From an uncultured Roseobacter sp. (GTDB taxonomy: Bacteria > Pseudomonadota > Alphaproteobacteria > Rhodobacterales > Rhodobacteraceae), in contig NZ_CANMDB010000001.1 in NCBI RefSeq assembly GCF_947496515.1, positions 124,001-188,000 on the forward strand: a stretch of DNA of 64,000 bases, given 5' to 3'. Shown here one piece after another: positions 1 to 8,484 of the stretch. Within the stretch, counting starts at the first letter, position 1. Each line of letters starts with the position of its first letter. The translations under genes were made by a program, and so were the position numbers. The notes beneath the pieces were generated by a model that saw only the letters and a list, made by a program, of their open reading frames with translations, searched no databases and was not told the DNA's origin.

Positions 1-98
1 CCGTGGGTAATAATCGTGCTTTCCAGCGCGACAATGGGCCGCCCAGCGGTGCGGGCGGCGGCGACTTCGGTGGCGTGTAACAGGGGCAGGGCGGTCAT
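1..98 (-). CDS. psuG: Pseudouridine-5'-phosphate glycosidase, N-terminal part only
   Basis: The gene runs off the left edge; only about 32 N-terminal residues are visible. They read ...GRPIVALESTIITHG, which matches the conserved N-terminal strand of the PsuG family (VALESTxIxHG). PsuG cleaves pseudouridine 5'-phosphate to uracil and ribose 5-phosphate in the cytoplasm. The ATG overlaps the TGA of the upstream kinase gene by four bases (ATGA), so the two are translationally coupled. A PfkB kinase paired with PsuG is the usual bacterial pseudouridine degradation module. The identification rests on a short but characteristic segment. Confidence 0.8.
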   Translation of the reverse strand, partial: MTALPLLHATEVAAARTAGRPIVALESTIITH

Positions 99-988
99 GG
101 GGCGGTCTCTCCGGACACATAGGTGGCTGCGGCTTGAAGCGCGCGGGTCAGGGCATCGTCGGGCGCGGCACCTGCCGCTTCGGACGCGATATGGGCTGCC
201 ATGAAGGTATCGCCCGCACCGGTCACCCGGGCGACCAGAACCTGCGGCGGGGTCCGCGTCAGCAACCCCTCGCGGCGCCCGTCGGTGACATCAACGCCGC
301 CGTTGGTCACCAGCACCCGGGCCGCGCCGCGATCCAGCAGGCCACGTGCGGCATCACCCGTGCTCTCGAAACTCTGGTTGCAGATCAGCCCGGCCTCTTC
401 GAGGTTCACATAAAGCGTTCCACGTCCGTGGGCGACAAAGGGGATCAGCCGTTCCGCCTTGCCGGGTGAGGCGGGCGCGACCCGCAAATCCGCAGATGCC
501 AGCAGCGGGCTGCTGGCCATGTCGCTGAGCAATTCGCGTGTCAGGTTACCGTCAAGCGCGATGCGCCCCGCATAAGGCGAATCTCTCGTGGCCAGCCTGC
601 CATCGGACAAGGGGTCGAGGATCTTGTCACCCGCCGCCTCCAGTGAGTGCGCGTCCGCGATAGCGGCGATCAATCCGTTGGCGCCCTCCACGGCCATGTA
701 GACGTCCGTGGGCAGATCGTCGGAGCGGTAGACCATCGTGGTGTCCATGCCGCGCGCGGCGCAGGCGGTGATCAGCTCATTGCCTTCCGCATCGCGGCCA
801 ATGGCCGTCAGCAGCGCCGGTCTCAGCCCGAACCGGGCCAGTGTCATGGCGATGTTCATGGCCACACCGCCGGGGATCCGCGTGATCCGGCCCGGCACGT
901 CCGAGCCCTTGCGCATGGCGCTGCCGGACCGGCCGATGATGTCCCAGAGAACGGAACCGATGCACAAAATGTCTGGCGAGACGCTCAT
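95..988 (-). CDS. psuK: PfkB-family sugar kinase, probable pseudouridine kinase
   Basis: 297 residues, the usual length for the ribokinase/PfkB family. The N-terminal part carries the glycine-rich GGVAMNIAMTLARFG segment (PfkB signature 1 region). The C-terminal part carries VTGAGDTFMAAHI (signature 2), whose Asp is the catalytic base. It should phosphorylate pseudouridine with ATP at the 5' position to feed the next gene, psuG, with which it overlaps by ATGA. The substrate is inferred from that partnership; the fold itself would also suit other nucleoside or sugar substrates. Confidence 0.8.
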   Translation of the reverse strand: MSVSPDILCIGSVLWDIIGRSGSAMRKGSDVPGRITRIPGGVAMNIAMTLARFGLRPALLTAIGRDAEGNELITACAARGMDTTMVYRSDDLPTDVYMAVEGANGLIAAIADAHSLEAAGDKILDPLSDGRLATRDSPYAGRIALDGNLTRELLSDMASSPLLASADLRVAPASPGKAERLIPFVAHGRGTLYVNLEEAGLICNQSFESTGDAARGLLDRGAARVLVTNGGVDVTDGRREGLLTRTPPQVLVARVTGAGDTFMAAHIASEAAGAAPDDALTRALQAAATYVSGETAP

Positions 989-1128
989 GGACGTGTTGTG
1001 GCCGGGAACGGCGCAAGGTTCAAGGGCGCGCTGGGGGCCGTATCAGACCGGGCACAACATGGACCGCCCCGTCCTCCACGCACAGGCCTGAGATCATTCG
1101 GGTAGGTTCTTTTCAAAAGCAGCGGGCC

Positions 1129-1941
1129 TTACTCCGGCACCGCAAAGCTGAGCGCGGCCCAGAGAGTTTCCCAGACGGGCGCGTGGTCGGATGTACCGGC
1201 GTCTGCCGCCGGGCGCAAAACCACCGCATCCAGCAGGTAGTCATGGCCGGGGGTGATGTCGATCACCGCTTCGCCTGCCGCATCAGTTCGGGTCAGGCGC
1301 ACGCTGACCGCGCCGTCCGGCGCCCGGTCAAACACCTCCACCTGCGCGTCGGCCCTCGGTGCACCGTCATAGAGCAGGCGCACCCGCATCCGCCCGTCCG
1401 GATCAGCCGCATAAGGATTGGACAGCGCAACGAATTCTGTCGCCAGACCAAAGGCACGATCCTCTCCCGCCCCGTCGCCCACCGCAATCAACGCCTTGGC
1501 GTGGCGTGTGTAGCTTTCGCGAAAACCTTCCCGCGGCCAGCCTGCCGCATCGTGAGCGGCCGCTGCCTTGGTGAAATTCTTGTGTTTGGCGAACTTCAGG
1601 AACTTCTCCCAGTCGCGGTAAGTCAAGGTCGAGGGCGTCGTCTCATGCAGGATCACCAGCAGGCCGGGCCTCTCTGGCACGGTGATCTGCAGCGCGGGCC
1701 GGTCGCCCATGCGCCCTTCGGCGGCGCGGGCCTGACCGTCGAACACGATCTCGAACCGGGTAAACCGGTTGTCGATCCGCGCCAGCGCCATCCCCTCGAA
1801 AGCCTCGCCGTTGCGCAGGTCCGCCACCAGCGGCGCGCCCGGTGCGACCGTGTAGTCTGTGGGGTCGATCCAAAACTCATGGCCAACAACGGGCCGAGCA
1901 GCTAGCACTAAAGCCAAGACCAAAAAACGCGAGAATCCCAT
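1129..1941 (-). CDS. DUF4198-type exported protein, probably linked to metal handling
   Basis: 270 residues from the chosen ATG at 1941, which is preceded by AGGAAAG about nine bases away. The open frame extends further upstream, but that extension has no signal peptide and crosses the divergent gene. Residues 1-20 form a signal peptide (MGFSRFLVLALVLAARPVVG), and the mature chain would start HEFWIDP, typical of DUF4198 periplasmic proteins associated with cobalt or nickel uptake. The C-terminal half contains a beta-rich repeat-like domain (YDGAPRADAQVEVFDR...TDAAGEAVIDI) resembling a carboxypeptidase-regulatory-like fold. It is divergent from the HupE-like gene, and the two start codons overlap. 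The metal role is inferred from family and neighbour. Confidence 0.7.
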   Translation of the reverse strand: MGFSRFLVLALVLAARPVVGHEFWIDPTDYTVAPGAPLVADLRNGEAFEGMALARIDNRFTRFEIVFDGQARAAEGRMGDRPALQITVPERPGLLVILHETTPSTLTYRDWEKFLKFAKHKNFTKAAAAHDAAGWPREGFRESYTRHAKALIAVGDGAGEDRAFGLATEFVALSNPYAADPDGRMRVRLLYDGAPRADAQVEVFDRAPDGAVSVRLTRTDAAGEAVIDITPGHDYLLDAVVLRPAADAGTSDHAPVWETLWAALSFAVPE

Positions 1942-3085
1942 GACCGTCTTTCCTATCACCACCCGGCTCAAGCTGTTGTTTCTGACGCTCTTGTCAACTG
2001 CCCTGCTGCTGAGCGCGGGCGCACGGCTGGGCGCGCATGAACTGTTGCCGACGATTGCCGATGTCGAAGTGACGGAGGCCGGTGAGGTAGCGCTGGAGCT
2101 GCAGATCAACCTGGAGGCGTTTCTGGCGGGCATCGATCTTGATGCGGTGGAGAATACCAACGATGATGATGCAGGCCCCGACTACACCGAACTGCGCGCC
2201 ATGGCGCCGCAGGATCTGGCGTCGCAGGTGCCCGAGCTTGTCGCCCGGTGGTCCGCGCATCCTGTGCTTGTCGCCGGTGAGCCGCTCGTCCTCGTGCAGG
2301 ATACGCTCAATATTCCCGATGATCTGGGCTTGGAGGTGCCGCGCATTTCGCAACTGCGTCTGGTGGCGGACCTGCCCGCCGGCGCCGAGACGGTCACCCT
2401 GAACTGGCCCGTGGGATCCGGTCCGCTGGTGCTGCGCCAGCAGGGGGTTGAGGCACCCTATACGGGCTATCTCGACGGTGGTCGGAGCAGCCCCGCGATT
2501 GCCCTCGCAGGTGGCGGGGCGGGCAGCGCGATGGAGACCTTCATCGGCTATATCCCGGTTGGTTTCGATCATATCCTGCCAAAGGGGCTCGATCACATCC
2601 TGTTCGTGCTGGGGCTCTTCTTTCTCAGCACCCGGCTGGGGCCGCTGGTCTGGCAGGTCAGCGCCTTTACGCTCGCCCACACGGTCACGCTGGCGCTCGG
2701 TGCTCTGGGGATCGTCAATGTACCCGGCAGCATCGTCGAGCCGTTGATTGCTCTTTCCATCGTCTATGTCGCGGTGGAGAATATCTTTGCCAAGGGCCTC
2801 AACCCTTGGCGTCCGGTGGTGATCTTTGCGTTTGGCCTGCTGCACGGGCTGGGCTTTGCCTCCGTGCTGGGGGAGTTCGGTCTACCGCCGGGTCAGTTCA
2901 TCGCGGCGCTGATCGGGTTCAACATCGGGGTTGAACTGGGTCAGCTGACCGTCATCGCGCTGGCATTCCTTGCGGTCGGCTGGTTTGCCAAACGGGACTG
3001 GTACCGCGCACGGATCGCCGTACCTGCGTCCTGCGTCATTGCCGCCGTCGGTGCCTACTGGTGCGTGGAGCGCGTCTTTCTCTGA
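1940..3085 (+). CDS. HupE/UreJ-like membrane protein
   Basis: 381 residues from ATG 1940. A signal peptide (LKLLFLTLLSTALLLSAGARLGA) is followed by a mature N-terminus HELLPTIADV and a soluble domain of about 170 residues. The C-terminal half has some five or six membrane segments with the conserved HupE/UreJ_2 histidine motifs GFDHILPKGLDHILF, FTLAHTVTL, FGLLHGLGFAS and FNIGVELGQL. HupE/UreJ proteins are proposed nickel or cobalt permeases; this larger form with a periplasmic domain is common but poorly studied. No strong ribosome binding site precedes the ATG (CGAGAATCCC), so the start is less certain than the gene. Confidence 0.75.
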   Translation: MTVFPITTRLKLLFLTLLSTALLLSAGARLGAHELLPTIADVEVTEAGEVALELQINLEAFLAGIDLDAVENTNDDDAGPDYTELRAMAPQDLASQVPELVARWSAHPVLVAGEPLVLVQDTLNIPDDLGLEVPRISQLRLVADLPAGAETVTLNWPVGSGPLVLRQQGVEAPYTGYLDGGRSSPAIALAGGGAGSAMETFIGYIPVGFDHILPKGLDHILFVLGLFFLSTRLGPLVWQVSAFTLAHTVTLALGALGIVNVPGSIVEPLIALSIVYVAVENIFAKGLNPWRPVVIFAFGLLHGLGFASVLGEFGLPPGQFIAALIGFNIGVELGQLTVIALAFLAVGWFAKRDWYRARIAVPASCVIAAVGAYWCVERVFL

Positions 3086-3089
3086 CCGC

Positions 3090-3704
3090 TCAGCCCGCCA
3101 GCAGTGACGCCAGGGCCTTCGCAGGATCGTCGGCGGCCCAGATTTCCTCGCCGATGCCGAAGAAGTCGGTCACGGGGCGCAGGCTGGTGATGCTGGCCGC
3201 ATCAAGCGCGCCTTCGGCGACGACCGGGATCTCGATCATCTCGGACCACCACTCGAACAGTTCTGCCTCGGCATGGGCGCCGTCGCCCAGCGACGACGCG
3301 CGCACGGGCCCAAAGCTCACATAGTCCGCGCCCGCTTCGCCCGCCGAGATGCCGTTGTGGCGCGACCCGCCGCAAAAGCTGCCGACGATGGCATCCGCGC
3401 CCAGTGCCTTGCGCGCCTCACGCACGGAGCGCGCGCCGCTGGTCAGATGCACCCCGTCGAGGCCCAACCGCTCCGCCAGCATCCAGTGATCATTGATCAC
3501 CAGGGCCACATCGCGGGCGTGGGTCACCTCCCGCAGGGCATCCGCCGCGCGGCTCAGCCGGTCTTCGTCCCGGCTGGCAAGGTCCAGCCGCACGCAGGCC
3601 ACCTCATGGCGGTCCAGCACCGTGGCAAGCACATCCGGGAACCGGCTCAGTTCAAACTCGGGCGGGCTGATCAGGTAGAGTTGCGGCTGCTCGGGCGTGG
3701 TCAT
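3090..3704 (-). CDS. Thiamine phosphate synthase family protein (ThiE/TenI-like)
   Basis: 204 residues, TIM-barrel length for ThiE. Visible family features are LVINDHWMLAERLGLDGVHL in the middle (the ThiE INDxxxLAxxxxxDGVHLG region) and the glycine-rich GADYVSFGPV. ThiE joins thiazole phosphate and hydroxymethylpyrimidine diphosphate to give thiamine phosphate. The usual GQxD after DGVHL is replaced by TSGARS, so activity is less certain and it may be one of the divergent ThiE-like proteins of Rhodobacterales. It converges on the HupE-like gene with only four bases between the stops. No other thi gene is visible nearby. Confidence 0.7.
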   Translation of the reverse strand: MTTPEQPQLYLISPPEFELSRFPDVLATVLDRHEVACVRLDLASRDEDRLSRAADALREVTHARDVALVINDHWMLAERLGLDGVHLTSGARSVREARKALGADAIVGSFCGGSRHNGISAGEAGADYVSFGPVRASSLGDGAHAEAELFEWWSEMIEIPVVAEGALDAASITSLRPVTDFFGIGEEIWAADDPAKALASLLAG

Positions 3705-3827
3705 GGTCGGTCCTTCGGTGATCCTTGGCCGAGCAGTAGCGCAAGCCGTGCGGAATGGAAATGTCGCCCGCCGGATTTGGCTCAGCCGCCGCTTGCGGGT
3801 CGGGGGCTGGCCGCGTATCAGGCCGCC

Positions 3828-4586
3828 ATGTCAGATCCTGTTGCCCCGCCGACCCAGCCCGCCTTTGTCCTCGTGCGCCCCCAGATGGGCGAAAACATCG
3901 GAGCCGCCGCGCGGGCGATGTGGAACTTTGGCCTCGATGCGATGCGCGTGATGGCCCCGCGCGACGGCTGGCCCAATCAGAACGCGGTGGCCATGGCCAG
4001 CGGTGCGGGGCGTCTGCTGGATCAGGCCATGCTGTGCCCGGATCTACCCACTGCCGTGGCCGACAGCAGCTTTGTCTTTGCCACGACCGCGCGGTCGCGG
4101 GACCTGACAAAGCCGGTCTTCAGCCCCGAGGCGGCGATGCGGCTGGCCGCTGAAAAGATCGCCGAGGGGCAGCGCGTCGCCGTGCTCTTCGGGCCGGAGC
4201 GCGCGGGGCTGGAGAACGCGGAGATCGCGCGCGCAAATGCCATCATCTCGGTCCCGGTGAACCCTGACTTCCCCTCGCTCAATCTGGCGCAATGCGTGCT
4301 GCTCACGGCCTATGAATGGCGCCGGGCCACCAGTGATGCGGCCCCCCAAGAGACCCATATGGCGGGCACCGACTGGGCCAATGGTGCAGAGATCGAGCAT
4401 CTGGCGCAGCATTACGAGGACCGGATGGAGACCGCGGGCTTCTTCTTTCCCGAGCATAAGGCGCAGTCGATGCGGACCAATTTGCGCAACATGTGGAGCC
4501 GCATGCCGCTGACACGGGCCGATGTTCAGATGCTGCACGGGATGCTGCGCCAGCTTGTCCGTTGGAAGACCCGCGATGGCGAGTGA
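3828..4586 (+). CDS. trmJ: SpoU/TrmH-family tRNA ribose methyltransferase, TrmJ-like
   Basis: 252 residues from ATG 3828, close to TrmJ length. It begins with FVLVRPQMGENIGAAARAMWNFGL, the SpoU motif 1 (N-GA-AR), followed by VLFGPERAGLENAEI (motif 2) and VPVNPDFPSLNLAQCVLL (motif 3). These make the SAM-binding trefoil knot. TrmJ methylates the 2'-OH of tRNA position 32. The C-terminal tail (YEDRMETAGFFFPEHK...LHGMLRQLVRWK) is the usual helical TrmJ extension. The open frame is longer upstream, but that part overlaps the divergent thiE-like gene and has no family match. Confidence 0.88.
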   Translation: MSDPVAPPTQPAFVLVRPQMGENIGAAARAMWNFGLDAMRVMAPRDGWPNQNAVAMASGAGRLLDQAMLCPDLPTAVADSSFVFATTARSRDLTKPVFSPEAAMRLAAEKIAEGQRVAVLFGPERAGLENAEIARANAIISVPVNPDFPSLNLAQCVLLTAYEWRRATSDAAPQETHMAGTDWANGAEIEHLAQHYEDRMETAGFFFPEHKAQSMRTNLRNMWSRMPLTRADVQMLHGMLRQLVRWKTRDGE

Positions 4587-4684
4587 CCCGACCTGCCGGT
4601 GAGGGTGGTGTGGTTCCGGGGTGGAGGCCGTCCTGCGCAAGATGATGTCTGACCCGGCGCAGAGTGCGACACCCCCAACGCGTG

Positions 4685-4820
4685 CCGAGCGCGACGACCT
4701 TTGAGCGGGCGCCGAGCGCGACGACTACTAAGAGCGCGCGCCGAGCGCGACGACTACTAAGAGCGCGCGCCGAGCGCGACGACTACTAAGAGCGCGCGCC
4801 GAGCGCGACGACGCGACGCG
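4685..4820. repeat. 29-bp tandem repeat upstream of ctaA
   Basis: Copies start with CCGAGCGCGACGAC at about 4685 (27-bp degenerate copy), 4712, 4741 and 4770 (three near-identical 29-bp copies), plus a partial copy at 4799. Each full unit reads CCGAGCGCGACGAC followed by TACTAAGAGCGCGCG. The unit is not a multiple of three and carries a stop, so it is not coding. It sits between trmJ and ctaA and contains alternating GC runs. Its function is unknown; copy number may vary between strains by slippage. Confidence 0.9.
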
Positions 4821-4885
4821 CTGGACCCCGACTGCCGGAAACTCTAGGAAGATTGGCAAGACAGTCAGGCAAGGATCCCGGTGGC

Positions 4886-6040
4886 ATGGCCAGCAAACGC
4901 AAGCTTTTCGAGGAAGTGGGCAGCCCTACTGCGGTACGCCCCGCAGCGCGCCCGGGCGCCATTGATCAGGCCCGCGGCGGCGCCCGCGGTGCGATCCGCG
5001 TCTGGCTCATGATGCTCTTTGCGCTGGTCGTTGTCATGATCGCCGTCGGTGGGCTGACCCGGCTGACCGACAGCGGGCTCAGCATCACTGAATGGCGACC
5101 GATCACCGGCGCGCTGCCACCGCTATCTGCCGCCGAATGGGAATCGGAATTCGCCAAGTATCAGGCCATCGACGAGTTTCGCATTCAGAACCAATGGATG
5201 GAGATGGCGGACTTCAAGGTCATCTATTGGTGGGAATGGGGGCACCGGCAGCTTGGCCGGGTGATCGGTCTGGTGTGGGCTGCGGGTTTCGGCTGGTTTG
5301 CCCTGCGCCGCAAGATCCCCGCGGGGTGGACACCCAAGCTGCTGTTGCTCGGCGCGCTTGGCGGGGCGCAGGGGGCGATCGGCTGGTGGATGGTCGCGTC
5401 TGGCGTCACCCAGGGCGAGGGGATGACCGATGTCGCCAGCTACCGGCTGGCCACGCATCTGGGGCTCGCCTTTGTGATCCTCGGGCTGATCACCTGGTAT
5501 GTGCTGCAATTGGGTCGCTCAGCCTCTGATCTCATGCAGGCGCGCCGCGCTAGGGAGGCCAGGCAATGGGGCCTGTCCACCGGCTTGTTGCATCTGACGT
5601 TTGTGCAGATCCTCATCGGCGCGCTCGTGGCCGGGATCGACGCAGGCCGTAGCTACACCGACTGGCCGATGATGGGCGGGCAGATCCTGCCGGGCACCGC
5701 CTTTGCGCTGGAGCCCGTGTGGCGCAACTTCTTCGAGAGCCCGGGGCTGGTGCAGTTCATCCACCGGGTGACGGGCTATCTGCTGGCGATCGTTGCCGTT
5801 GTCGTCTGGTTGCGCGGGCGCAAATCAGCGCATCCCGCGACGCGCTTTGCCTTCAACGCGGTGATGGCCGGCACGGCGCTGCAAATCGCCATCGGCATCG
5901 TCACCGTGCTCTACGCCGCCCCTGTCCACATCGCGCTGGTCCATCAGCTGATGGCGGTCGTGCTCTGGGTCCTGATCCTGCGCGCGCGGTTCCTCAGCGG
6001 CTATCCGGTGGCGGCGTCGATCCGGGGGGCGCGGGCATGA
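4886..6040 (+). CDS. ctaA: Heme A synthase (COX15/CtaA family)
   Basis: 384 residues from ATG 4886 (MASKRKLFEEVG), preceded by AAGGA. An upstream in-frame TTG at 4853 has its AGGAAG only two bases away and is less likely. The protein has about eight membrane helices. Haem-ligand motifs are visible in GLTRLTDSGLSITEW, the EWGHRQLGRVIGL histidine, TDWPMMGGQILPG and FIHRVTGY. It converts heme O to heme A in the cytoplasmic membrane for aa3-type cytochrome oxidase. Its stop overlaps the start of the next gene (ATGA). Confidence 0.93.
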   Translation: MASKRKLFEEVGSPTAVRPAARPGAIDQARGGARGAIRVWLMMLFALVVVMIAVGGLTRLTDSGLSITEWRPITGALPPLSAAEWESEFAKYQAIDEFRIQNQWMEMADFKVIYWWEWGHRQLGRVIGLVWAAGFGWFALRRKIPAGWTPKLLLLGALGGAQGAIGWWMVASGVTQGEGMTDVASYRLATHLGLAFVILGLITWYVLQLGRSASDLMQARRAREARQWGLSTGLLHLTFVQILIGALVAGIDAGRSYTDWPMMGGQILPGTAFALEPVWRNFFESPGLVQFIHRVTGYLLAIVAVVVWLRGRKSAHPATRFAFNAVMAGTALQIAIGIVTVLYAAPVHIALVHQLMAVVLWVLILRARFLSGYPVAASIRGARA

Positions 6041-7512
6041 CCGACTATGACGCGCTGATGGCCTTCACCCGCACGACCGAGGCGCTGGCGCGGGTCTCCG
6101 GGCGGCTTGATTGGGATCAGGAAACGATGATGCCGCGCGGCGCTGTCGCCCAGCGGGGCGAGGAATGTGCCGCAATGGCAGAGGTGCTGCACACCCGCCA
6201 GACCGACCCGCGCGTCACCGACTGGCTGGCCGCGCTTGAAGGCACGGCGCTGGACGACACAGCCACGGCACAGCTTCGCCATATTCGCCGGACCCACGAC
6301 CGCGCGCGCAAGGTGCCCGGCGCTCTGGCCGCAAAGCTCGCCGCGACGACCTCGCAGGCCCAAGGGATCTGGGCCGACGCGCGCCAGGCCGAAGACGTGG
6401 CGGCCTTCCTGCCGGTGCTCGGCGAGGTCATCGCGCTGCGCCGCGAAGAGGCCGCGGCCATCGCGCAGGGCGCGTCACCATATGATGCCCTGCTGGAGGA
6501 CTACGAGCCGGGTACCAGCGCGGAGGAGTTGACGGCACTGTTCGGGGCCCTGCGTCCCGCACTTGCCGAGCTGCGCGCCGCGGTGCGTGCCGCAGATGCG
6601 CCACCGCCCCTTTCCGGTACCTTTGATGAGGCGGCGCAGTTGCAGCTTTCGCAACGGCTGGCGGAGGTCTTTGGCTACGACACGGCCCACGGTCGCATCG
6701 ACACCGCCGTGCATCCTTTCAGCTCGGGCTCCGGTCTGGACGTGCGGATCACCACGCGTACCCAAGCGGACGATCCGTTTAACTGTTTTTATTCGACAAT
6801 CCACGAGGTCGGCCACGCTGCCTATGAACAGAATATCGACCGGCGCTATCTGCTGACCCCGCTGGGCGGCGGTGTCTCCATGGGTGTGCACGAAAGCCAG
6901 AGCCGCATCTATGAGAACCAGATCGGCCGTAGCCGGGCCTTTACCGGGTGGCTCTATGGCCAGATGCGCGATGCCTTCGGGGATTTTGGCATTGCGGATG
7001 AGGAGAGCTTTTACCGGACGGTCAACCGCGTTGCCGATGGCTGCATCCGGACGGAAGCGGACGAGCTGCAATATAACCTGCACGTCCTGATCCGCTTTGA
7101 TCTGGAGCAGGCGCTGATCAGCGGTGATCTGGCGGTGAGCGATCTGGAAGCGGCCTGGAACGACCGTTTCGCAGCGGATTTCGGCTATCACGTGGACAAA
7201 CCCTCAAACGGGGTATTGCAGGATGTGCATTGGTCCGTCGGGCTCTTCGGGTATTTTCCGACCTACACGCTGGGCAATGTCTACGCCGGGTGTCTGAATG
7301 CGGCGATGCGCGCCGATCTGCCGGATCTGGATGATGCGCTGGCGCAAGGCGACACATCGCCCGCGACGGCATGGTTGGGCGCGCGGGTGCAGACTCACGG
7401 AGGCCTCTATGAGCCGCGGGATCTGATCACCCGCGCCTGCGGGAAAGCGCCAAGCGAGGCGCCCTTGCTGGCCTACCTGCATGAGAAGTTTAGCGCGATC
7501 TACGGGTTGTGA
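6037..7512 (+). CDS. Metallocarboxypeptidase, family M32
   Basis: 491 residues, the normal length for M32 (thermostable carboxypeptidase 1 type). The zinc motif HEVGH is in FYSTIHEVGHAAYEQN, with the downstream glutamate ligand and family motif in GVHESQSRIYENQIGRS. It removes C-terminal residues from peptides in the cytoplasm. The start ATG overlaps the ctaA stop by four bases, so it is translationally coupled to ctaA, although the functions have no obvious link. A CCCGG/CCGGG inverted repeat at about 7566-7585 follows the stop. Confidence 0.92.
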   Translation: MTDYDALMAFTRTTEALARVSGRLDWDQETMMPRGAVAQRGEECAAMAEVLHTRQTDPRVTDWLAALEGTALDDTATAQLRHIRRTHDRARKVPGALAAKLAATTSQAQGIWADARQAEDVAAFLPVLGEVIALRREEAAAIAQGASPYDALLEDYEPGTSAEELTALFGALRPALAELRAAVRAADAPPPLSGTFDEAAQLQLSQRLAEVFGYDTAHGRIDTAVHPFSSGSGLDVRITTRTQADDPFNCFYSTIHEVGHAAYEQNIDRRYLLTPLGGGVSMGVHESQSRIYENQIGRSRAFTGWLYGQMRDAFGDFGIADEESFYRTVNRVADGCIRTEADELQYNLHVLIRFDLEQALISGDLAVSDLEAAWNDRFAADFGYHVDKPSNGVLQDVHWSVGLFGYFPTYTLGNVYAGCLNAAMRADLPDLDDALAQGDTSPATAWLGARVQTHGGLYEPRDLITRACGKAPSEAPLLAYLHEKFSAIYGL

Positions 7513-8046
7513 GACATGACGGCGGGGGTGCAGACGGCCGCCTGAGTGAGGTGTCCGGCCGCTAACCCGGGTGATTAACGCCGGGCATCATCTATCATGC
7601 GGTTTCGTTGCATGAGGGTCGCGCCTACGCAGGACTGATCACCAGATTGAACGCTCACTCTCCGAAGCGAACTTCTCGAGGTCCAGTCGGTTTGGCTTCG
7701 GGGTGAAGCGAAGACACGTACCCGTAACCTAGCAAAAAAAGACCTTCAAACCGGCTCTAGCTCCACTTCCGGAGGGTAGGACGTCTCCCGTAGATACCTT
7801 GCTTTCCGCCAGCGGGCGGTTCAGTTGCTCGGCAGGTATCACCATGGGGGCGGGTCTGAACCGCCATGTATCGTTGCAAGGTGCTTACCGGTGACATCGG
7901 GTCTCCGCCTCCGGGACACTCGCCGCCAGATTTGTCGCCAGAAGAGCGGTGATATCCGTCCACCGGCCCCCTCCCTTGATCACGTCACCATATTCGTGTC
8001 GGTGTCACTCAAAGCTGGCGAAGGGGGATCCGGGACGGCAAACCGG
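7513..8046. other. 534-bp intergenic stretch with no supported gene
   Basis: It lies between the convergent M32 gene and the DUF6614 gene. I checked it for tRNA, tmRNA, RNase P and SRP RNA hallmarks and found none. On the minus strand there is a GATACCT/AGGTATC pair (about 7795-7845) enclosing a CCGCC/GGCGG hairpin, and a run of seven T at about 7735-7741. This could mean a small transcript, or simply the decayed reading frame listed separately. Confidence 0.4.
7655..7963 (-). other. Possible broken reading frame or transcribed remnant
   Basis: A minus-strand frame opens at 7963, meets TAG at 7757-7759, and continues in the same frame for 33 sense codons to a TGA at 7655-7657. The two parts end ...GRRPTLRKWS and ...KPTGPREVRFGE. 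No recognised domain is present, and the upper part is rich in Gly, Pro and Arg like shadow frames. It is recorded because nothing else explains this stretch. It may be a degenerate gene, a dispersed element, or chance. Confidence 0.15.
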
Positions 8047-8397
8047 TCAGAGCAGCGCCATGCGTTCCGCGCGCTCCATATCGGGGTAGGGACGATAGAG
8101 CGCGAATTCCGCCTTCTGGATCAGGTCGTTCACTGCGCGGTGCATCTGTTCAACATCGTCGTCGTGCTGGCCGGTCAGGCGAAAGGCTTGCTCCAGCTGT
8201 TCCAGCCCGTCTACTTCGATCTCCAGCAGGAAATCCCGGTAGCAGTCCGCCGCCAGATTGAGTTTGCGCCGCAAAAGCCGCCAGTCACCGATCACACCCT
8301 CGGACTGCAGATGGCCCATCCAGTCTTCCAGTGCTTTGGCAAAGAGCAAAGCCTTGGCGTCGTCTTTCAGCGTAATCATCGAGCAATACAGGTTCAT
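8047..8397 (-). CDS. DUF6614 family protein
   Basis: 116 residues from the internal ATG at 8397 (MNLYCSMITLKDD), which has AGGTG at good spacing; a longer frame starts at 8430. The sequence matches a small conserved family of Rhodobacterales of unknown function: WMGHLQSEGVIGDWRLLRRKLNL followed by DFLLEIEV, and a tail YRPYPDMERAERMAL. It appears soluble, alpha/beta, without signal or membrane segments. It could be co-transcribed with gyrA, which ends upstream on the same strand 87 bases away. No function can be given. Confidence 0.75.
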   Translation of the reverse strand: MNLYCSMITLKDDAKALLFAKALEDWMGHLQSEGVIGDWRLLRRKLNLAADCYRDFLLEIEVDGLEQLEQAFRLTGQHDDDVEQMHRAVNDLIQKAEFALYRPYPDMERAERMALL

Positions 8398-8484
8398 CGG
8401 CAGGCACCTCGCACACATCTTTGCAGCCATGGTGGCCCAAAATGCTTGAAGTGCGGTTAAAATGCGCCCTGCCAGACCGCGCCC

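Noticed and set aside
3705-3827. TPP riboswitch upstream of the thiE-like gene
   Set aside because: The THI-box core (CTGAGA and its partner) is not present in the short divergent gap.
4685-4820. CRISPR array
   Set aside because: The 29-bp units are contiguous with no unique spacers between them and no cas genes nearby.
7513-8046. tmRNA, RNase P RNA or 6S RNA in the intergenic stretch
   Set aside because: None of the conserved core sequences of these RNAs could be found on either strand.
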